64,000 nucleotides of DNA from Microcoleus asticus IPMA8 (GTDB lineage Bacteria > Cyanobacteriota > Cyanobacteriia > Cyanobacteriales > Microcoleaceae): positions 1 through 64,000 of the forward strand of contig NZ_SRRZ01000012.1 in NCBI RefSeq assembly GCF_013179805.1, read 5' to 3'. The position numbers and the translations under genes were made by a program. Every line of letters starts with the position of its first letter. The stretch's first letter is position 1. This document shows, piece by piece, positions 8,209-17,419 of this stretch. The notes below the pieces were generated by a model. The model had not been told where the DNA came from and did not search any database. It saw only the letters and a list, made by a program, of their open reading frames with translations.

Positions 8209-11200
8209 TTATCTACCAAAGCGTCGAGAGCGATCGCTCTTGACGATCGCTCGCGTTACAGTAGCAACTAGCTCAGTCGGATCGATCGGCTTGGCTAAGT
8301 GTTTGTCAAATCCGGCTTGCAAAACTTGGCGCTCGTTCGCTTCTCCAGCATAGGCAGTTAAGGCGATCGCCAACAACTGCCGATACTCAGGTGCAAGTTG
8401 AGTGCGGATGCGATCGATCAACATATATCCGTCCATCTGGGGCATTCCGATGTCGCTGACGAGCAAATCCGGTGCAGTTTGTGCGATCGACTGTAGCGCC
8501 TCAGCACCAGATGACAGGGAAATCACCTCTGCACCCGCTTCCTCAAGCACGAAAGCGACAAAATCTCGCGAGTCAGGCTCATCATCTACCACCAAAATCC
8601 TCAATCCAGCTAGCGGCAAGGATGAGATATCGGGACTAGCAGCCCAATGACGTTCTTCCTCCTCCTGCCTTCTAGAATCATCATTTAATAGCGGTAATCT
8701 CACCGTAAACGTCGCTCCTTGGCCTTCTCCGCTGCTTTCTGCAAACACCGTTCCGCCGTGAAGTTCGACGAGTTGGCGGACGATCGCCAATCCCAATCCC
8801 AAGCCGCCAAATTTGCGAGTTGTAGCGCTGTCTTCTTGTCGGAAATGGTCGAAAACATAAGGCAAGAAATCGGCAATAATACCTTTACCCGTGTCCGTGA
8901 CTTGAATTTGAGCTTTGCTTTCGATTTGCGCTAATCGAACTTCAACTTGACCGCCTTCGGGAGTGAATTTCACCGCGTTTGATAACAAATTCCACACAAT
9001 TTGCTGCAAGCGACTTGTATCGCCGAGAACTTGCCCGATATCGCGATTTAAGATTGTTTGGATTTGAATTTTTTTGGCTTCGGCTGCTAATTGTACGGTT
9101 TCCACCGCAGACGGAATAATCGTTGCCAGATTCACCGGAGCAACATTCAATGTGAGTTTCCCTTGCAGAATCCGAGACACGTCAAGCAAGTCTTCGATTA
9201 ATTGAGATTGCAGTCTGGCGTTGCGCTCGATCGTCTCAAAGGCTTGGGCAGTTTTAGGCGCGTTCAGCTTGCCGCCGAGGAGCAGTTGCGACCAGCCTAA
9301 AATCGGATTCAGGGGCGATCGCAACTCGTGAGAAAGCACCGCCAGAAACTCGTCTTTAATGCGGTTAGCTCGCTCGGCTTCCGCGCGAGCAGTTTGTTCT
9401 AATTGCAGAACCATATCGCGCTCGGTTTCCACTTGTTTGCGCTCTGTAATGTCGATGACAGAGCCGATATAACCCTCAAATTGTCCGCTTTCGGAAAATC
9501 TGGGAGCAGCCGCATCGATCGCCCAAGAATATCCGCCATCCTTGCGCCTGATGCGATATTCCACGCGGAAAGGTTCTTGGCGTTCGTTGGCGGTCAAAAA
9601 TGCTTTCTTGGCGTATTCTCTGTCTTCTGGATGCAGCGCGTTTACCCAACCCAATCCCAAACCTATTTCCTCAGTTTGACCTGTGAAGTCATACCAGCTT
9701 TTGCTCAAGAAAGTGCAATAGCCTGTGGAGTTTGTTACCCATACCATAAAAGGAGTGTTGTTAGCCATATTGCGGAATCGTTCTTCGCTTTCTTGCATCG
9801 CTGCTTCAGCTTGTTTGCGTTCTGTGATATCCCGACAGACAATCACTCCGCCTTTGATTTCACTGCTAGCATCAACTACTGGATAACCGCTGATACTGAT
9901 CCAGCGATCTTCGGAATCTTCGCGGCGGACAAATACCTCTACATCATTGACATATTCACCTTTGATTGCTCTGGCTAGAGGTAGTTCAGCGTCGGGGAAG
10001 AGAGTGTTTTTGTCTGTCGTAAAAAGTCCGTAGGTACTCGACCATTCCTCACAAGATTTTTCATTCGATAGCTGACCGAATATCCGCACGGCGGCTCGGT
10101 TAAACAGCACAAACTCCCCTTGTTGATTGGCCAAAATCAAACCGTCACCAATGCTGTCAATAATTACTTGCAGTAACTTAGTTTGTTCTTGCATGGCGAC
10201 TTCTGCTCGTTTGCGATTTGTGATATCGCTGGAGATGCCAATCAGGCCGATGACTTCTCCCGCCTGATTGCGGTAGGGAGCTTTCATTGCCACAAATGTC
10301 CGAATGCCATCGGGAGATTCTTCGACGACTTCTGTTTGTCCGGATTCCATAATGCGCCGATCGTTTTCCGTGACTGTGGCTCCAAGTTCTGCTATTGGGT
10401 ATAAATCGCGATCGCGCCGGCCAATTACTTCAGCAGCAGGTTTACCCAGCACCTTCAAGGTGGCTGGATTTGCATAAATAATCCGTCCTTCTCGATCTTT
10501 GACAAAAATTGGCGTGGGCGCTGACTCATTAATTAGATTCAAAATCGCATTTTTTTGCCGCAGTTCTTCTTCAGTGCGTTTGCGATCGCTAATATCGCTC
10601 CAATAAGCCGTAAGTCCTTCGGCCGCAGGATAGACGCTCACTTCTATATATCTCTGGAGCGACGGGGAAAACTCTTCAAATTTGACAGAAACTTGTTCGG
10701 AAACAACTCGATGCAATTCTTGATATGCCATTGAATTGGATTCTTTCTCGGCGGGGAATAGCTCCCAGATCGATCGACCTAACAAGTCGTTTCTCGATCG
10801 AGAAAGCAATTTTTCAGCAGTGGCATTAACGTAGGTATAGCGCCATTGCGAATCGAGCGCCATAAAAGCATCGGTAATACTTTCTAGAATATTGCTGACT
10901 TGCTGGGAGGCCGCTTGCAGCGCGAGTTCAGCGTTTTTGCGCTCGGTGATGATTTCGCAAAAAATCATGATGCCGCCAATCTCATTGGTGTTGGTTCGCC
11001 AAGGGTGAATTTCCCAGCGCACCCAGTCGATTAAGCCATCAGGGCGGGGAAACTGCTCTTCTTGGCAGGTTTCGACTGCTCCCGCCAGACAGCGCTGGTG
11101 GATTTGTTTCAAACGATCGGGCAAATTGGGAAAGATGTCGTAGTGCGATCGGCCTACAATGTTTTGAGTGCCGAGCCCGTAACTTGCCAGCCAGCGGTCG

Positions 11201-13314
11201 CTCACCAGCATATACCGCATCTGCCGGTCAAACATCGCCACCCCCGCAGGCGAATGTTTGACGAACAGCCGCAGTTGCTCGGACTGTTGCCGCAGCAGAT
11301 TTTCCGACTGTTTGCGATCGCTGATTTCTTTGAAAAGTAAGGCGACTTTTCGGCTCTGCGGCTCAGGAGTGCGGAACGCCGAAACCTCAAACCAGCGGTT
11401 CATGACTTCCGAGCCGTGCTCAAAGCGCAAGGACTCCCCCGTCAGCGCGACTTTGCCGTAAATCTCAAACCAATAATCTTCGAGTTCAGGAAGCATCTGT
11501 CGCGCCGTTTTGCCCACAGCTTGTTCGAGTCCGGTTTGTTTCACAAAGGCAGGATTGACTTCCAAAAAGCGGTAATCGATCGGCTTGTCGTTTTCGTCAA
11601 ACAGCATTTCTATGACGCAAAAGCCTTCGTCTAGGGACTCGAACAAAGTGCGATAGCGTTCCTCGGAACGGCGCAAAGCAGCAAGAGCTCGTTTGCGCTC
11701 GCTGATATCCACAAACGCCCCCACACAGCCGCGAACTGCACCTTGTTCGTCAAATAACGGCACCGCATTCACCAACCAATCAAAGGCCGCGCCGTCCTCG
11801 CGCGCCATTTGAATTTCCACATCTCGCACTGCGACGCCGGAAGCCGCGGCCAGTTGCATGGGGAGTTGTTCTCCCGGAATTTCCTGTCCGTTGCGGAGTT
11901 GTCTAAACGGAAGGACTGCGGCTTGCTCTCCGGTTCCAGAAACATTGGTATCGGGCGGTACTTTCAACATCGACTCGGCAAACCGGTTAGCGCGAATTAC
12001 TTTACACTGTGGGTCGTCGGCGATCGTAATACCGACGGGTACAGCATCAAGTATCGATTGCAGTTCATTAACTCGCCGCTCTAGTTCTTGGTTGAGCCGT
12101 TGAATTTCTTTTTTGGTAGCTTTGCGTTCGGTAATTTCATGCACCGTCACATTCACTCCCAGGACGCGATCGTCCTCGGCCCTCAGCGGATAGAGACTCA
12201 ACAGCCAATCCTGTTCTAGTTCTGGCTGTGCTGAGTTCGTCCTGCGAACTTCGAGCTGTTGGAGGGGAACTTTAGTTTCAATAGCTTGTCTGTAAAGCGG
12301 CTCTAAATCATCTGCCATTTCGGGCAAGATTTCGCGCCATGTTTTGCCGATGTGGGCGGCGGCTGGAACTCGGTTAATTTCTGCTAGGCGATCGTTGAGG
12401 CGGACAAACCGCAAGTCGGTATCGATAAAGCAAAGTCCGATCGGCGCACTAGCATAAATCGCCTCGATTTCTGCTAGTTGTTGCTGCACAGTTTGCGCTT
12501 GTTGAATAAAAATAGCCCGAGCCGCTTTCTCCTCGGTCACATCTTGAAAATAAACGGCAAGTCCCGATGCGATCGGATAGGCTCGTACCGCATACCAAGC
12601 ATTGAGCGGCGGATAAAAAGATTCAAAACTAACCGTAACTTGGAAGGTCGCGGCGTGGCGATATTTCTTTTCAAACAAACTGCCCACAGATTCGGGAAAC
12701 TCTTCCCAAATGCTGTTGCCAATCAACTCTTCCGGGAGTCGATTCAGCCACCGCGCCGCTTGCAAATTGAGGTAGGTAAATCGCCAGTCTCGATCCAAAG
12801 CAAAGAATCCATCCGAAATACTTTCGAGGGTGTCTGACAGTTGTTGGGCGGTCGCGTGACAGACTGCTTGTGGCTGAGGTTGAGCGATCTCGGTGAAGGT
12901 TGTTACTACCGCATAGGGAGTCGATCGATCTCCCTGAAATAAAGGTTGAGAATTGAGCGTCAACCAAATCAATTCTCCCTGTGACCGATAAAAGCCCATG
13001 ATGATATTTGAGCACGATCGCCCGGTTTGCAGCGCCACCATCGCCGGATGCTTCTCGCCGGGAAAATCCGAGCCATCTTCACGCACTGTCTGCCACAGAC
13101 TATTGATTGAAGTGCTGCCCTGCATCTGTTCGGCTGTCATCCCCAACAGCTCCTGGGCGTGAGAATTGCACCCCTGAATGCTACCATCTGCCAATTGCAG
13201 AACCATCCCTACATCTGTGGGAAAAGGCGCGGCTGGGTAGAACACTTTGTGAGAATCCGTTGAAACAGAGGGGTCGATTTTCGGTTGAGGTTCAGTGTTG
13301 CCTGGATTTTGCAT
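8209..13314 (-). CDS. Soluble hybrid histidine kinase with about ten PAS domains and a receiver
   Basis: 1701 residues. No signal peptide or membrane segment is visible, so it is probably cytoplasmic. Ten PAS/PAC units in series can be counted from their closing D-I/V-T-E-R-K type phrases (for example VTEEKA, ITERKA, ISERKR, ITNRKR) up to residue ~1300. HisKA follows with the phospho-acceptor His1329 in LSHELRSPL. The HATPase_c domain has N-box LLSNAVKFTPEGG, G1 DTGKGI and G2 GLGLGLAIV. A C-terminal receiver (~1565-1690) has VVDDEP, phospho-acceptor Asp1621 in VSDIGMPQMDG, and the C-terminal KPID lysine. No separate response regulator gene is adjacent. The PAS ligands or cofactors are unknown. 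The start ATG at 13314 gives a natural N-terminus. Confidence 0.93.
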   Translation of the reverse strand: MQNPGNTEPQPKIDPSVSTDSHKVFYPAAPFPTDVGMVLQLADGSIQGCNSHAQELLGMTAEQMQGSTSINSLWQTVREDGSDFPGEKHPAMVALQTGRSCSNIIMGFYRSQGELIWLTLNSQPLFQGDRSTPYAVVTTFTEIAQPQPQAVCHATAQQLSDTLESISDGFFALDRDWRFTYLNLQAARWLNRLPEELIGNSIWEEFPESVGSLFEKKYRHAATFQVTVSFESFYPPLNAWYAVRAYPIASGLAVYFQDVTEEKAARAIFIQQAQTVQQQLAEIEAIYASAPIGLCFIDTDLRFVRLNDRLAEINRVPAAAHIGKTWREILPEMADDLEPLYRQAIETKVPLQQLEVRRTNSAQPELEQDWLLSLYPLRAEDDRVLGVNVTVHEITERKATKKEIQRLNQELERRVNELQSILDAVPVGITIADDPQCKVIRANRFAESMLKVPPDTNVSGTGEQAAVLPFRQLRNGQEIPGEQLPMQLAAASGVAVRDVEIQMAREDGAAFDWLVNAVPLFDEQGAVRGCVGAFVDISERKRALAALRRSEERYRTLFESLDEGFCVIEMLFDENDKPIDYRFLEVNPAFVKQTGLEQAVGKTARQMLPELEDYWFEIYGKVALTGESLRFEHGSEVMNRWFEVSAFRTPEPQSRKVALLFKEISDRKQSENLLRQQSEQLRLFVKHSPAGVAMFDRQMRYMLVSDRWLASYGLGTQNIVGRSHYDIFPNLPDRLKQIHQRCLAGAVETCQEEQFPRPDGLIDWVRWEIHPWRTNTNEIGGIMIFCEIITERKNAELALQAASQQVSNILESITDAFMALDSQWRYTYVNATAEKLLSRSRNDLLGRSIWELFPAEKESNSMAYQELHRVVSEQVSVKFEEFSPSLQRYIEVSVYPAAEGLTAYWSDISDRKRTEEELRQKNAILNLINESAPTPIFVKDREGRIIYANPATLKVLGKPAAEVIGRRDRDLYPIAELGATVTENDRRIMESGQTEVVEESPDGIRTFVAMKAPYRNQAGEVIGLIGISSDITNRKRAEVAMQEQTKLLQVIIDSIGDGLILANQQGEFVLFNRAAVRIFGQLSNEKSCEEWSSTYGLFTTDKNTLFPDAELPLARAIKGEYVNDVEVFVRREDSEDRWISISGYPVVDASSEIKGGVIVCRDITERKQAEAAMQESEERFRNMANNTPFMVWVTNSTGYCTFLSKSWYDFTGQTEEIGLGLGWVNALHPEDREYAKKAFLTANERQEPFRVEYRIRRKDGGYSWAIDAAAPRFSESGQFEGYIGSVIDITERKQVETERDMVLQLEQTARAEAERANRIKDEFLAVLSHELRSPLNPILGWSQLLLGGKLNAPKTAQAFETIERNARLQSQLIEDLLDVSRILQGKLTLNVAPVNLATIIPSAVETVQLAAEAKKIQIQTILNRDIGQVLGDTSRLQQIVWNLLSNAVKFTPEGGQVEVRLAQIESKAQIQVTDTGKGIIADFLPYVFDHFRQEDSATTRKFGGLGLGLAIVRQLVELHGGTVFAESSGEGQGATFTVRLPLLNDDSRRQEEEERHWAASPDISSLPLAGLRILVVDDEPDSRDFVAFVLEEAGAEVISLSSGAEALQSIAQTAPDLLVSDIGMPQMDGYMLIDRIRTQLAPEYRQLLAIALTAYAGEANERQVLQAGFDKHLAKPIDPTELVATVTRAIVKSDRSRRFGR

Positions 13315-13957
13315 CGGTTTCTAACAACGCTCATTTTACTTTTGGCCAAGCCAATCGCGCTCATCAATGAATAGGGAAATAATTCAGAGGAACTTTTGAT
13401 TGCATCAGGGTGACAATTCACACCTCAGAGGGATGTCGATCGTCCTGCGGGAATATCTAGATCTAGACAATTTATTTTATCGTAGAGTCCCACGTCTTAA
13501 CCAGTTGCGAGATTCAGCACAGGCGACGGGCAAATTTCTGGCTGTTTCAAATGCCAGGTCAGTAAGTCTCATCAGTTTTCGGCGTTGCTGCATATTACCG
13601 ACGGCTGTTGCTCGTTTTGGGGCGCGAACAGATGAAACTTGCGCACAGGTAAATAAGTGGATGAAGCTTGAAAATACATAAGGTCTCTCTCGGAGCGAGT
13701 GAAACGAAGCAATCGCTCTTGTTACGCCCTTCTTACATTCTGTTATATTGTAAACTTTATTTCCGCCTACCTACTTAGAAACCCCGTTTCTTCGTGTAAA
13801 CCCGCTCGTAAATTGAGGCAAGATTATGTTCGTCTCAACGGTAAACTAGCGATCGCATTTACTCCAATACAGGGCCGCCTGCTTGCTCCAGTCCCAGCGT
13901 TTGTATCGCGTTTGACCGCGCGCCTTTTACTGCCATTCATTTCACAAACTTAATCCT
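13315..13957. other. 643-bp intergenic region
   Basis: It separates the divergently transcribed kinase and GT8 genes and should contain both promoters. It holds scattered short open frames of low complexity, none with a recognisable domain or good ribosome binding site, and a fragment of the GAAACCCCGTTTC dispersed palindrome near 13780. Confidence 0.4.
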
Positions 13958-14797
13958 ATGCACATATTCACAGCCGCCGATCGCACCTATATTCTGGGGT
14001 TAGCAGCACTTCTCAAGTCTGTAGATCTCAATGTTAGCGAATCTGGGAAGCAGGCGGTAAAAATTAGCATTGTATCTACCAGGATAGATCCACAGCAAAA
14101 GAAACAGTTACAGTATTGCTGCAAATACCAGATTGAATGGCAAGAATTGCAATCTAATTACGACCAACTGCTTTCGGTGTCAGGTTCTAAACTTCCTTAC
14201 GTTAAATTGGAGCCGCGAAAATATACGAAAGAAACAGAAAGGCTGATTTGGCTCGACAGCGACACGATCGTTTTGGGGAGTTTAGAGCCGCTGTGGAACC
14301 TAGATTTTCAAACTATGCCGGTAGCAGCTGCAGCTAACGTCTGGGGAAATTGCAACAATTATCAAGATCGAAACCCTTATTTCAATAGTGGCGTTTTAGT
14401 TTACAACATGAAGCTTTGGGAGGAAGAAAAACTGTCCGAAAAGTTGCTCCAAAACGCTAGGGTTCACGTTTGGGGCGATCGCGATCAAGGTGCATTAAAT
14501 TCTGTTTTAGTGGGAAGGTGGAAGCAATTAGGGCAAATATGGAACAACCACGATACTGATGATAAGTCAAGTAAAGTGATGCACTTTATGTCAAGACCGA
14601 AACCGTGGGAAAGCTCCGCCCCCAATCAATTATGGCTGGATATGTTGTCTAAGACACCGTTTAAGGACGAACTGGAAAAAATTCCAAATAAGTTTAAGGG
14701 GCTGTCGAGCTTTCAGGTAAAATATAGAAGATTAGATCGGTGGTTGAGCGAACCGATACTCAAGTTTAAGAGTTACCTGAAAAAACAAAAACGTTAA
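13958..14797 (+). CDS. GT8-like glycosyltransferase
   Basis: 279 residues. It starts with MHIFTAADRTY, the beta-strand that begins the GT-A nucleotide-sugar fold. A DxD motif lies in RLIWLDSDTIVLG (~residues 94-106). The acceptor-site phrase PYFNSGVLVYNMKLW and the later WGDRDQGALN match GT8 enzymes, and a C-terminal MHFMSRPKPW gives the usual metal-binding His. A retaining hexose transfer from a UDP-sugar is the family expectation. It opens the glycan region that continues to ~29.4 kb and has no membrane segment. The donor and acceptor cannot be read from the sequence. Confidence 0.85.
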   Translation: MHIFTAADRTYILGLAALLKSVDLNVSESGKQAVKISIVSTRIDPQQKKQLQYCCKYQIEWQELQSNYDQLLSVSGSKLPYVKLEPRKYTKETERLIWLDSDTIVLGSLEPLWNLDFQTMPVAAAANVWGNCNNYQDRNPYFNSGVLVYNMKLWEEEKLSEKLLQNARVHVWGDRDQGALNSVLVGRWKQLGQIWNNHDTDDKSSKVMHFMSRPKPWESSAPNQLWLDMLSKTPFKDELEKIPNKFKGLSSFQVKYRRLDRWLSEPILKFKSYLKKQKR

Positions 14798-14798
14798 G

Positions 14799-14938
14799 GT
14801 CAATCGATTTTAGATTTTAGATTTTAGATTTTAGATTGAAGAGTTGACCCCCGGATAAATTCGGGGGGGCAAGTTTCATCGGATACAGGTTTTTTATTTC
14901 TGGACGGATGAATCCGGGGGCTTGTATCCTGGATGCTT
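14799..14938 (+). repeat. Dispersed ~140-bp intergenic repeat, copy A
   Basis: Begins with (GATTTTA) heptamers, then two similar blocks (GGATAAATTCGGGGG and GGATGAATCCGGGGGCTTG) separated by CGGATACAGGTTTTTTAT. Nearly the whole unit reappears in inverted orientation at 50372-50516. The element fills the entire gap between the GT8 gene and gloB. Confidence 0.85.
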
Positions 14939-14942
14939 GCGC

Positions 14943-15716
14943 TCAAAATCGATCTTTCATGCCGCGCAATCGAGCGAAGGTTTGCACTGGATCGCGGCTG
15001 TTTGTGGCTGATTGGAGGTTGGGACAATCCCAGCGCAAAAATGGGTTTGTGCTTTTTTCGATGCCGATCGATGATGGTATTGTAGGTTGCGATCGACTGC
15101 GCGCTTCTTTGACTTCGCCCAAGCGGTGCTGTAAATCTAGATTGTCGCCATCCACGCTCAAGGCAAATTGTAGGTTGTTCAGCGTGTATTCGTGGGCGCA
15201 CCAGACTCTCGTACTGTCCGGCAAGTTTCGCAGTTGCCCGAGGGAGGCTAGCATTTGAGTTGGAGTGCCTTCAAATAGTCTGCCGCAGCCTCCAGCAAAT
15301 AAAGTGTCGCCGCAGAACAATTCGCCGGTTTCCCCTGGGTTACTGGGGGGAAAATAGTAGGCGATGTGAGCTTTTGTGTGACCGGGTACGAAGAAGATTT
15401 CGGCGCTTCTGCCAGCAAATTCAACGCGATCGCCCGCTTGTAAAAACACTTGCTGTCCGGGAATTCTGCCTCGGTCTTCTGCGCCGCCGTAAACTTTAAC
15501 TTGGGGAAAGCGATCGATCAGTTGCTGGTTGCCGCCTACGTGGTCGCTGTGGTGGTGCGTGTTGAAAATTGCGGTTAATTCGGCTCCGAGCGATCGCAGT
15601 TGCTGCAAGACCGGCTCTGCTTGGGCTGGATCGACGACGGCTGCTGTGCGGCGATCGGGGTCGTGCAGCAAGAAAATGTAATTGTCGGACAGTACCGGAA
15701 GCCTATAAACCTGCAT
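14943..15716 (-). CDS. gloB: Hydroxyacylglutathione hydrolase (glyoxalase II)
   Basis: 257 residues, normal for the family. The metallo-beta-lactamase metal site THHHSDH is at residues 53-59. Later ligands are in FVPGHTKAHIAYY and GDTLFAGGCGRLFEG, and CAHEYTLNNLQFAL is the glyoxalase II signature for the substrate domain. It hydrolyses S-lactoylglutathione to lactate and glutathione in methylglyoxal detoxification, in the cytoplasm. It is convergent with the GT8 gene and is not part of the glycan pathway. Confidence 0.95.
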   Translation of the reverse strand: MQVYRLPVLSDNYIFLLHDPDRRTAAVVDPAQAEPVLQQLRSLGAELTAIFNTHHHSDHVGGNQQLIDRFPQVKVYGGAEDRGRIPGQQVFLQAGDRVEFAGRSAEIFFVPGHTKAHIAYYFPPSNPGETGELFCGDTLFAGGCGRLFEGTPTQMLASLGQLRNLPDSTRVWCAHEYTLNNLQFALSVDGDNLDLQHRLGEVKEARSRSQPTIPSSIGIEKSTNPFLRWDCPNLQSATNSRDPVQTFARLRGMKDRF

Positions 15717-15946
15717 AGAAAACTACCTCTCTAGGAAAAATATTATATAATTAAATTAGTCTGAACGGTATCCGAAGCCTAAATGCAGACTTATCAAGTC
15801 CGCACATCTATCTTTGGAACTAAAACTCGGATAGCTTATTTCTGCTGTTGAGCAAATTGAGTTACAGTCTGGTACGCACGATTTTTGGTTTTGGGTCAAA
15901 AACTGCAATCCCGTTTAACTATTGTGACATATAAGCGATCGAATAA

Positions 15947-16150
15947 ATGCGAACATCTCACAACAAATCGAACTTAACAATTTCTCAAAAGGTCGATCGG
16001 ATTGTAGCGTCTGGCAAGATTACTCGCCGGGAACATTTAGTTTTGACTTCTGCTATCCTGTCAGATGATAAAATTTCAGAAGAGGATCGACACCAAATTA
16101 ATCGGATATTTGATTATCTCCAAATTGGTCGCCTCAAGTTTATCGATTGA
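15947..16150 (+). CDS. Small conserved cyanobacterial protein (hypothetical)
   Basis: 67 residues, charged and helical, with the pattern ISQKVDRIVASGKITRREH followed by an acidic helix (SDDKISEEDRHQINRIFDYL). It resembles very small cyanobacterial proteins of unknown role. There are no cysteines, signal peptide or membrane segment. It lies alone ~195 bp before galE in the same direction, so co-transcription is possible but unsupported. Confidence 0.5.
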   Translation: MRTSHNKSNLTISQKVDRIVASGKITRREHLVLTSAILSDDKISEEDRHQINRIFDYLQIGRLKFID

Positions 16151-16344
16151 ACTGAAAAGTGGCGCAGTCAGCATCCCTCTGGAGTGTAAAAAGCGTTTTG
16201 TCGGAGTGCGATCGTGTCGCACAGGAAAGTCTATATATCTCGCTTGATTTCTCCGGCTCGCGTGGAGTTTGAAAGCGTCAGTTGTAGAAGTCTCAAATTA
16301 ACAAGGCTCTTGGCAATCCCAGCTACAAAAACAGGCAGAATAAA

Positions 16345-17346
16345 ATGAGTGCAGAAAAACAAACTATTTTGGTGACGGGTGGAGCCGGATATATTGGCTC
16401 TCACGCGGTATTAGCACTGAAAAACGCCGGTTACGGTGTGGTGATTTTGGATAATTTAGTTTACGGTCACCGAGATATAGTAGATCGGGCTTTGCAGGTG
16501 GAGTTGGTAGTTGGCGATACGAGCGATCGCACTCTTCTGGACAACCTGTTCGCTACGCACAATATTGCTGCGGTAATGCACTTTTCTGCATACGCCTACG
16601 TTGGCGAATCTGTTACCGATCCAGCTAAATATTACCGCAACAATGTCATCGGTACTATTACTCTTTTGGAAGCAATGCTCGCTGCTAACGTGAAGAAATT
16701 TGTGTTTTCTTCTACTTGCGCGACTTACGGCGTACCGCAGAAAATTCCGCTCACAGAAGACCACCCACAAAACCCGATCAATCCCTACGGCGCTACTAAG
16801 TTAATGGTAGAAAGGATTTTGTCGGATTTTGACGCTGCCTACGATTTTAAGTCTGTGTGTTTCCGCTATTTTAACGCGGCTGGGGCCGATCCGAACGGGT
16901 TGTTAGGAGAGGATCACAATCCAGAAACTCACCTTATACCGCTGGTGTTGTTCGCTGCTTTGGGAAAACGAGATTCGATCGCGATTTTTGGCACGGATTA
17001 CGATACTCCTGACGGTACTTGCATTCGCGATTACATTCACGTTAACGATTTGGCATCTGCTCACATTTTAGGATTAGAATATTTGCTAAATGGTGGCAAA
17101 TCTGATTTCTTTAATTTGGGCAACGGCGGCGGGTTTTCGGTGAAAGAGGTGATAGAAACGGCTCGCCAAGTGACGGGAAAAGAGATTAAGGCTGTTGAAT
17201 GCGATCGGCGTCCGGGAGATCCGCCTGCTTTGGTTGGCAGCAGCGAGAAAGCCATCAAAACCTTGGGTTGGTCTCCAGAATATCCCGACATTAAGAACAT
17301 TATCTCCCATGCTTGGCAGTGGCACCAAAAACGCCACAATTCTTAG
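16345..17346 (+). CDS. galE: UDP-glucose 4-epimerase
   Basis: 333 residues. The Rossmann NAD-binding motif TGGAGYIGSH is near the N-terminus. The active-site pair is present: SSTCATYG supplies the Ser/Thr, and NPYGATKLMVE the YxxxK. The C-terminal half has the GalE phrases CFRYFNAAGADP, TRDYIHV-like CIRDYIHVNDLA and RRPGDPPALV. It interconverts UDP-glucose and UDP-galactose (possibly the GlcNAc pair), supplying donors for the transferases downstream. It is the first clearly metabolic gene of the glycan cluster. Confidence 0.95.
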   Translation: MSAEKQTILVTGGAGYIGSHAVLALKNAGYGVVILDNLVYGHRDIVDRALQVELVVGDTSDRTLLDNLFATHNIAAVMHFSAYAYVGESVTDPAKYYRNNVIGTITLLEAMLAANVKKFVFSSTCATYGVPQKIPLTEDHPQNPINPYGATKLMVERILSDFDAAYDFKSVCFRYFNAAGADPNGLLGEDHNPETHLIPLVLFAALGKRDSIAIFGTDYDTPDGTCIRDYIHVNDLASAHILGLEYLLNGGKSDFFNLGNGGGFSVKEVIETARQVTGKEIKAVECDRRPGDPPALVGSSEKAIKTLGWSPEYPDIKNIISHAWQWHQKRHNS

Positions 17347-17353
17347 TCTGTAG

Positions 17354-17401
17354 GGTGCTTAGGGCGCACCTTACCATTGTGTAGCGTGCGCCCTAAGCAC
17401 C
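17354..17401. repeat. Perfect 16-bp inverted repeat after galE
   Basis: Arms GGTGCTTAGGGCGCAC (17354-17369) and GTGCGCCCTAAGCACC (17386-17401) with a 16-base centre. There is no T tract, so it is more likely a dispersed palindrome than a simple terminator, but it would form a very stable RNA hairpin between galE and the GT11-like gene. Confidence 0.75.
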
Positions 17402-17419
17402 TGATATTAACAAAAAACA

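Noticed and set aside
13699..13953. 84-codon frame before the GT8 gene
   Set aside because: No homology pattern, rich in Arg/Ser/Leu as expected from chance translation, and it includes the dispersed GAAACCCCG fragment.
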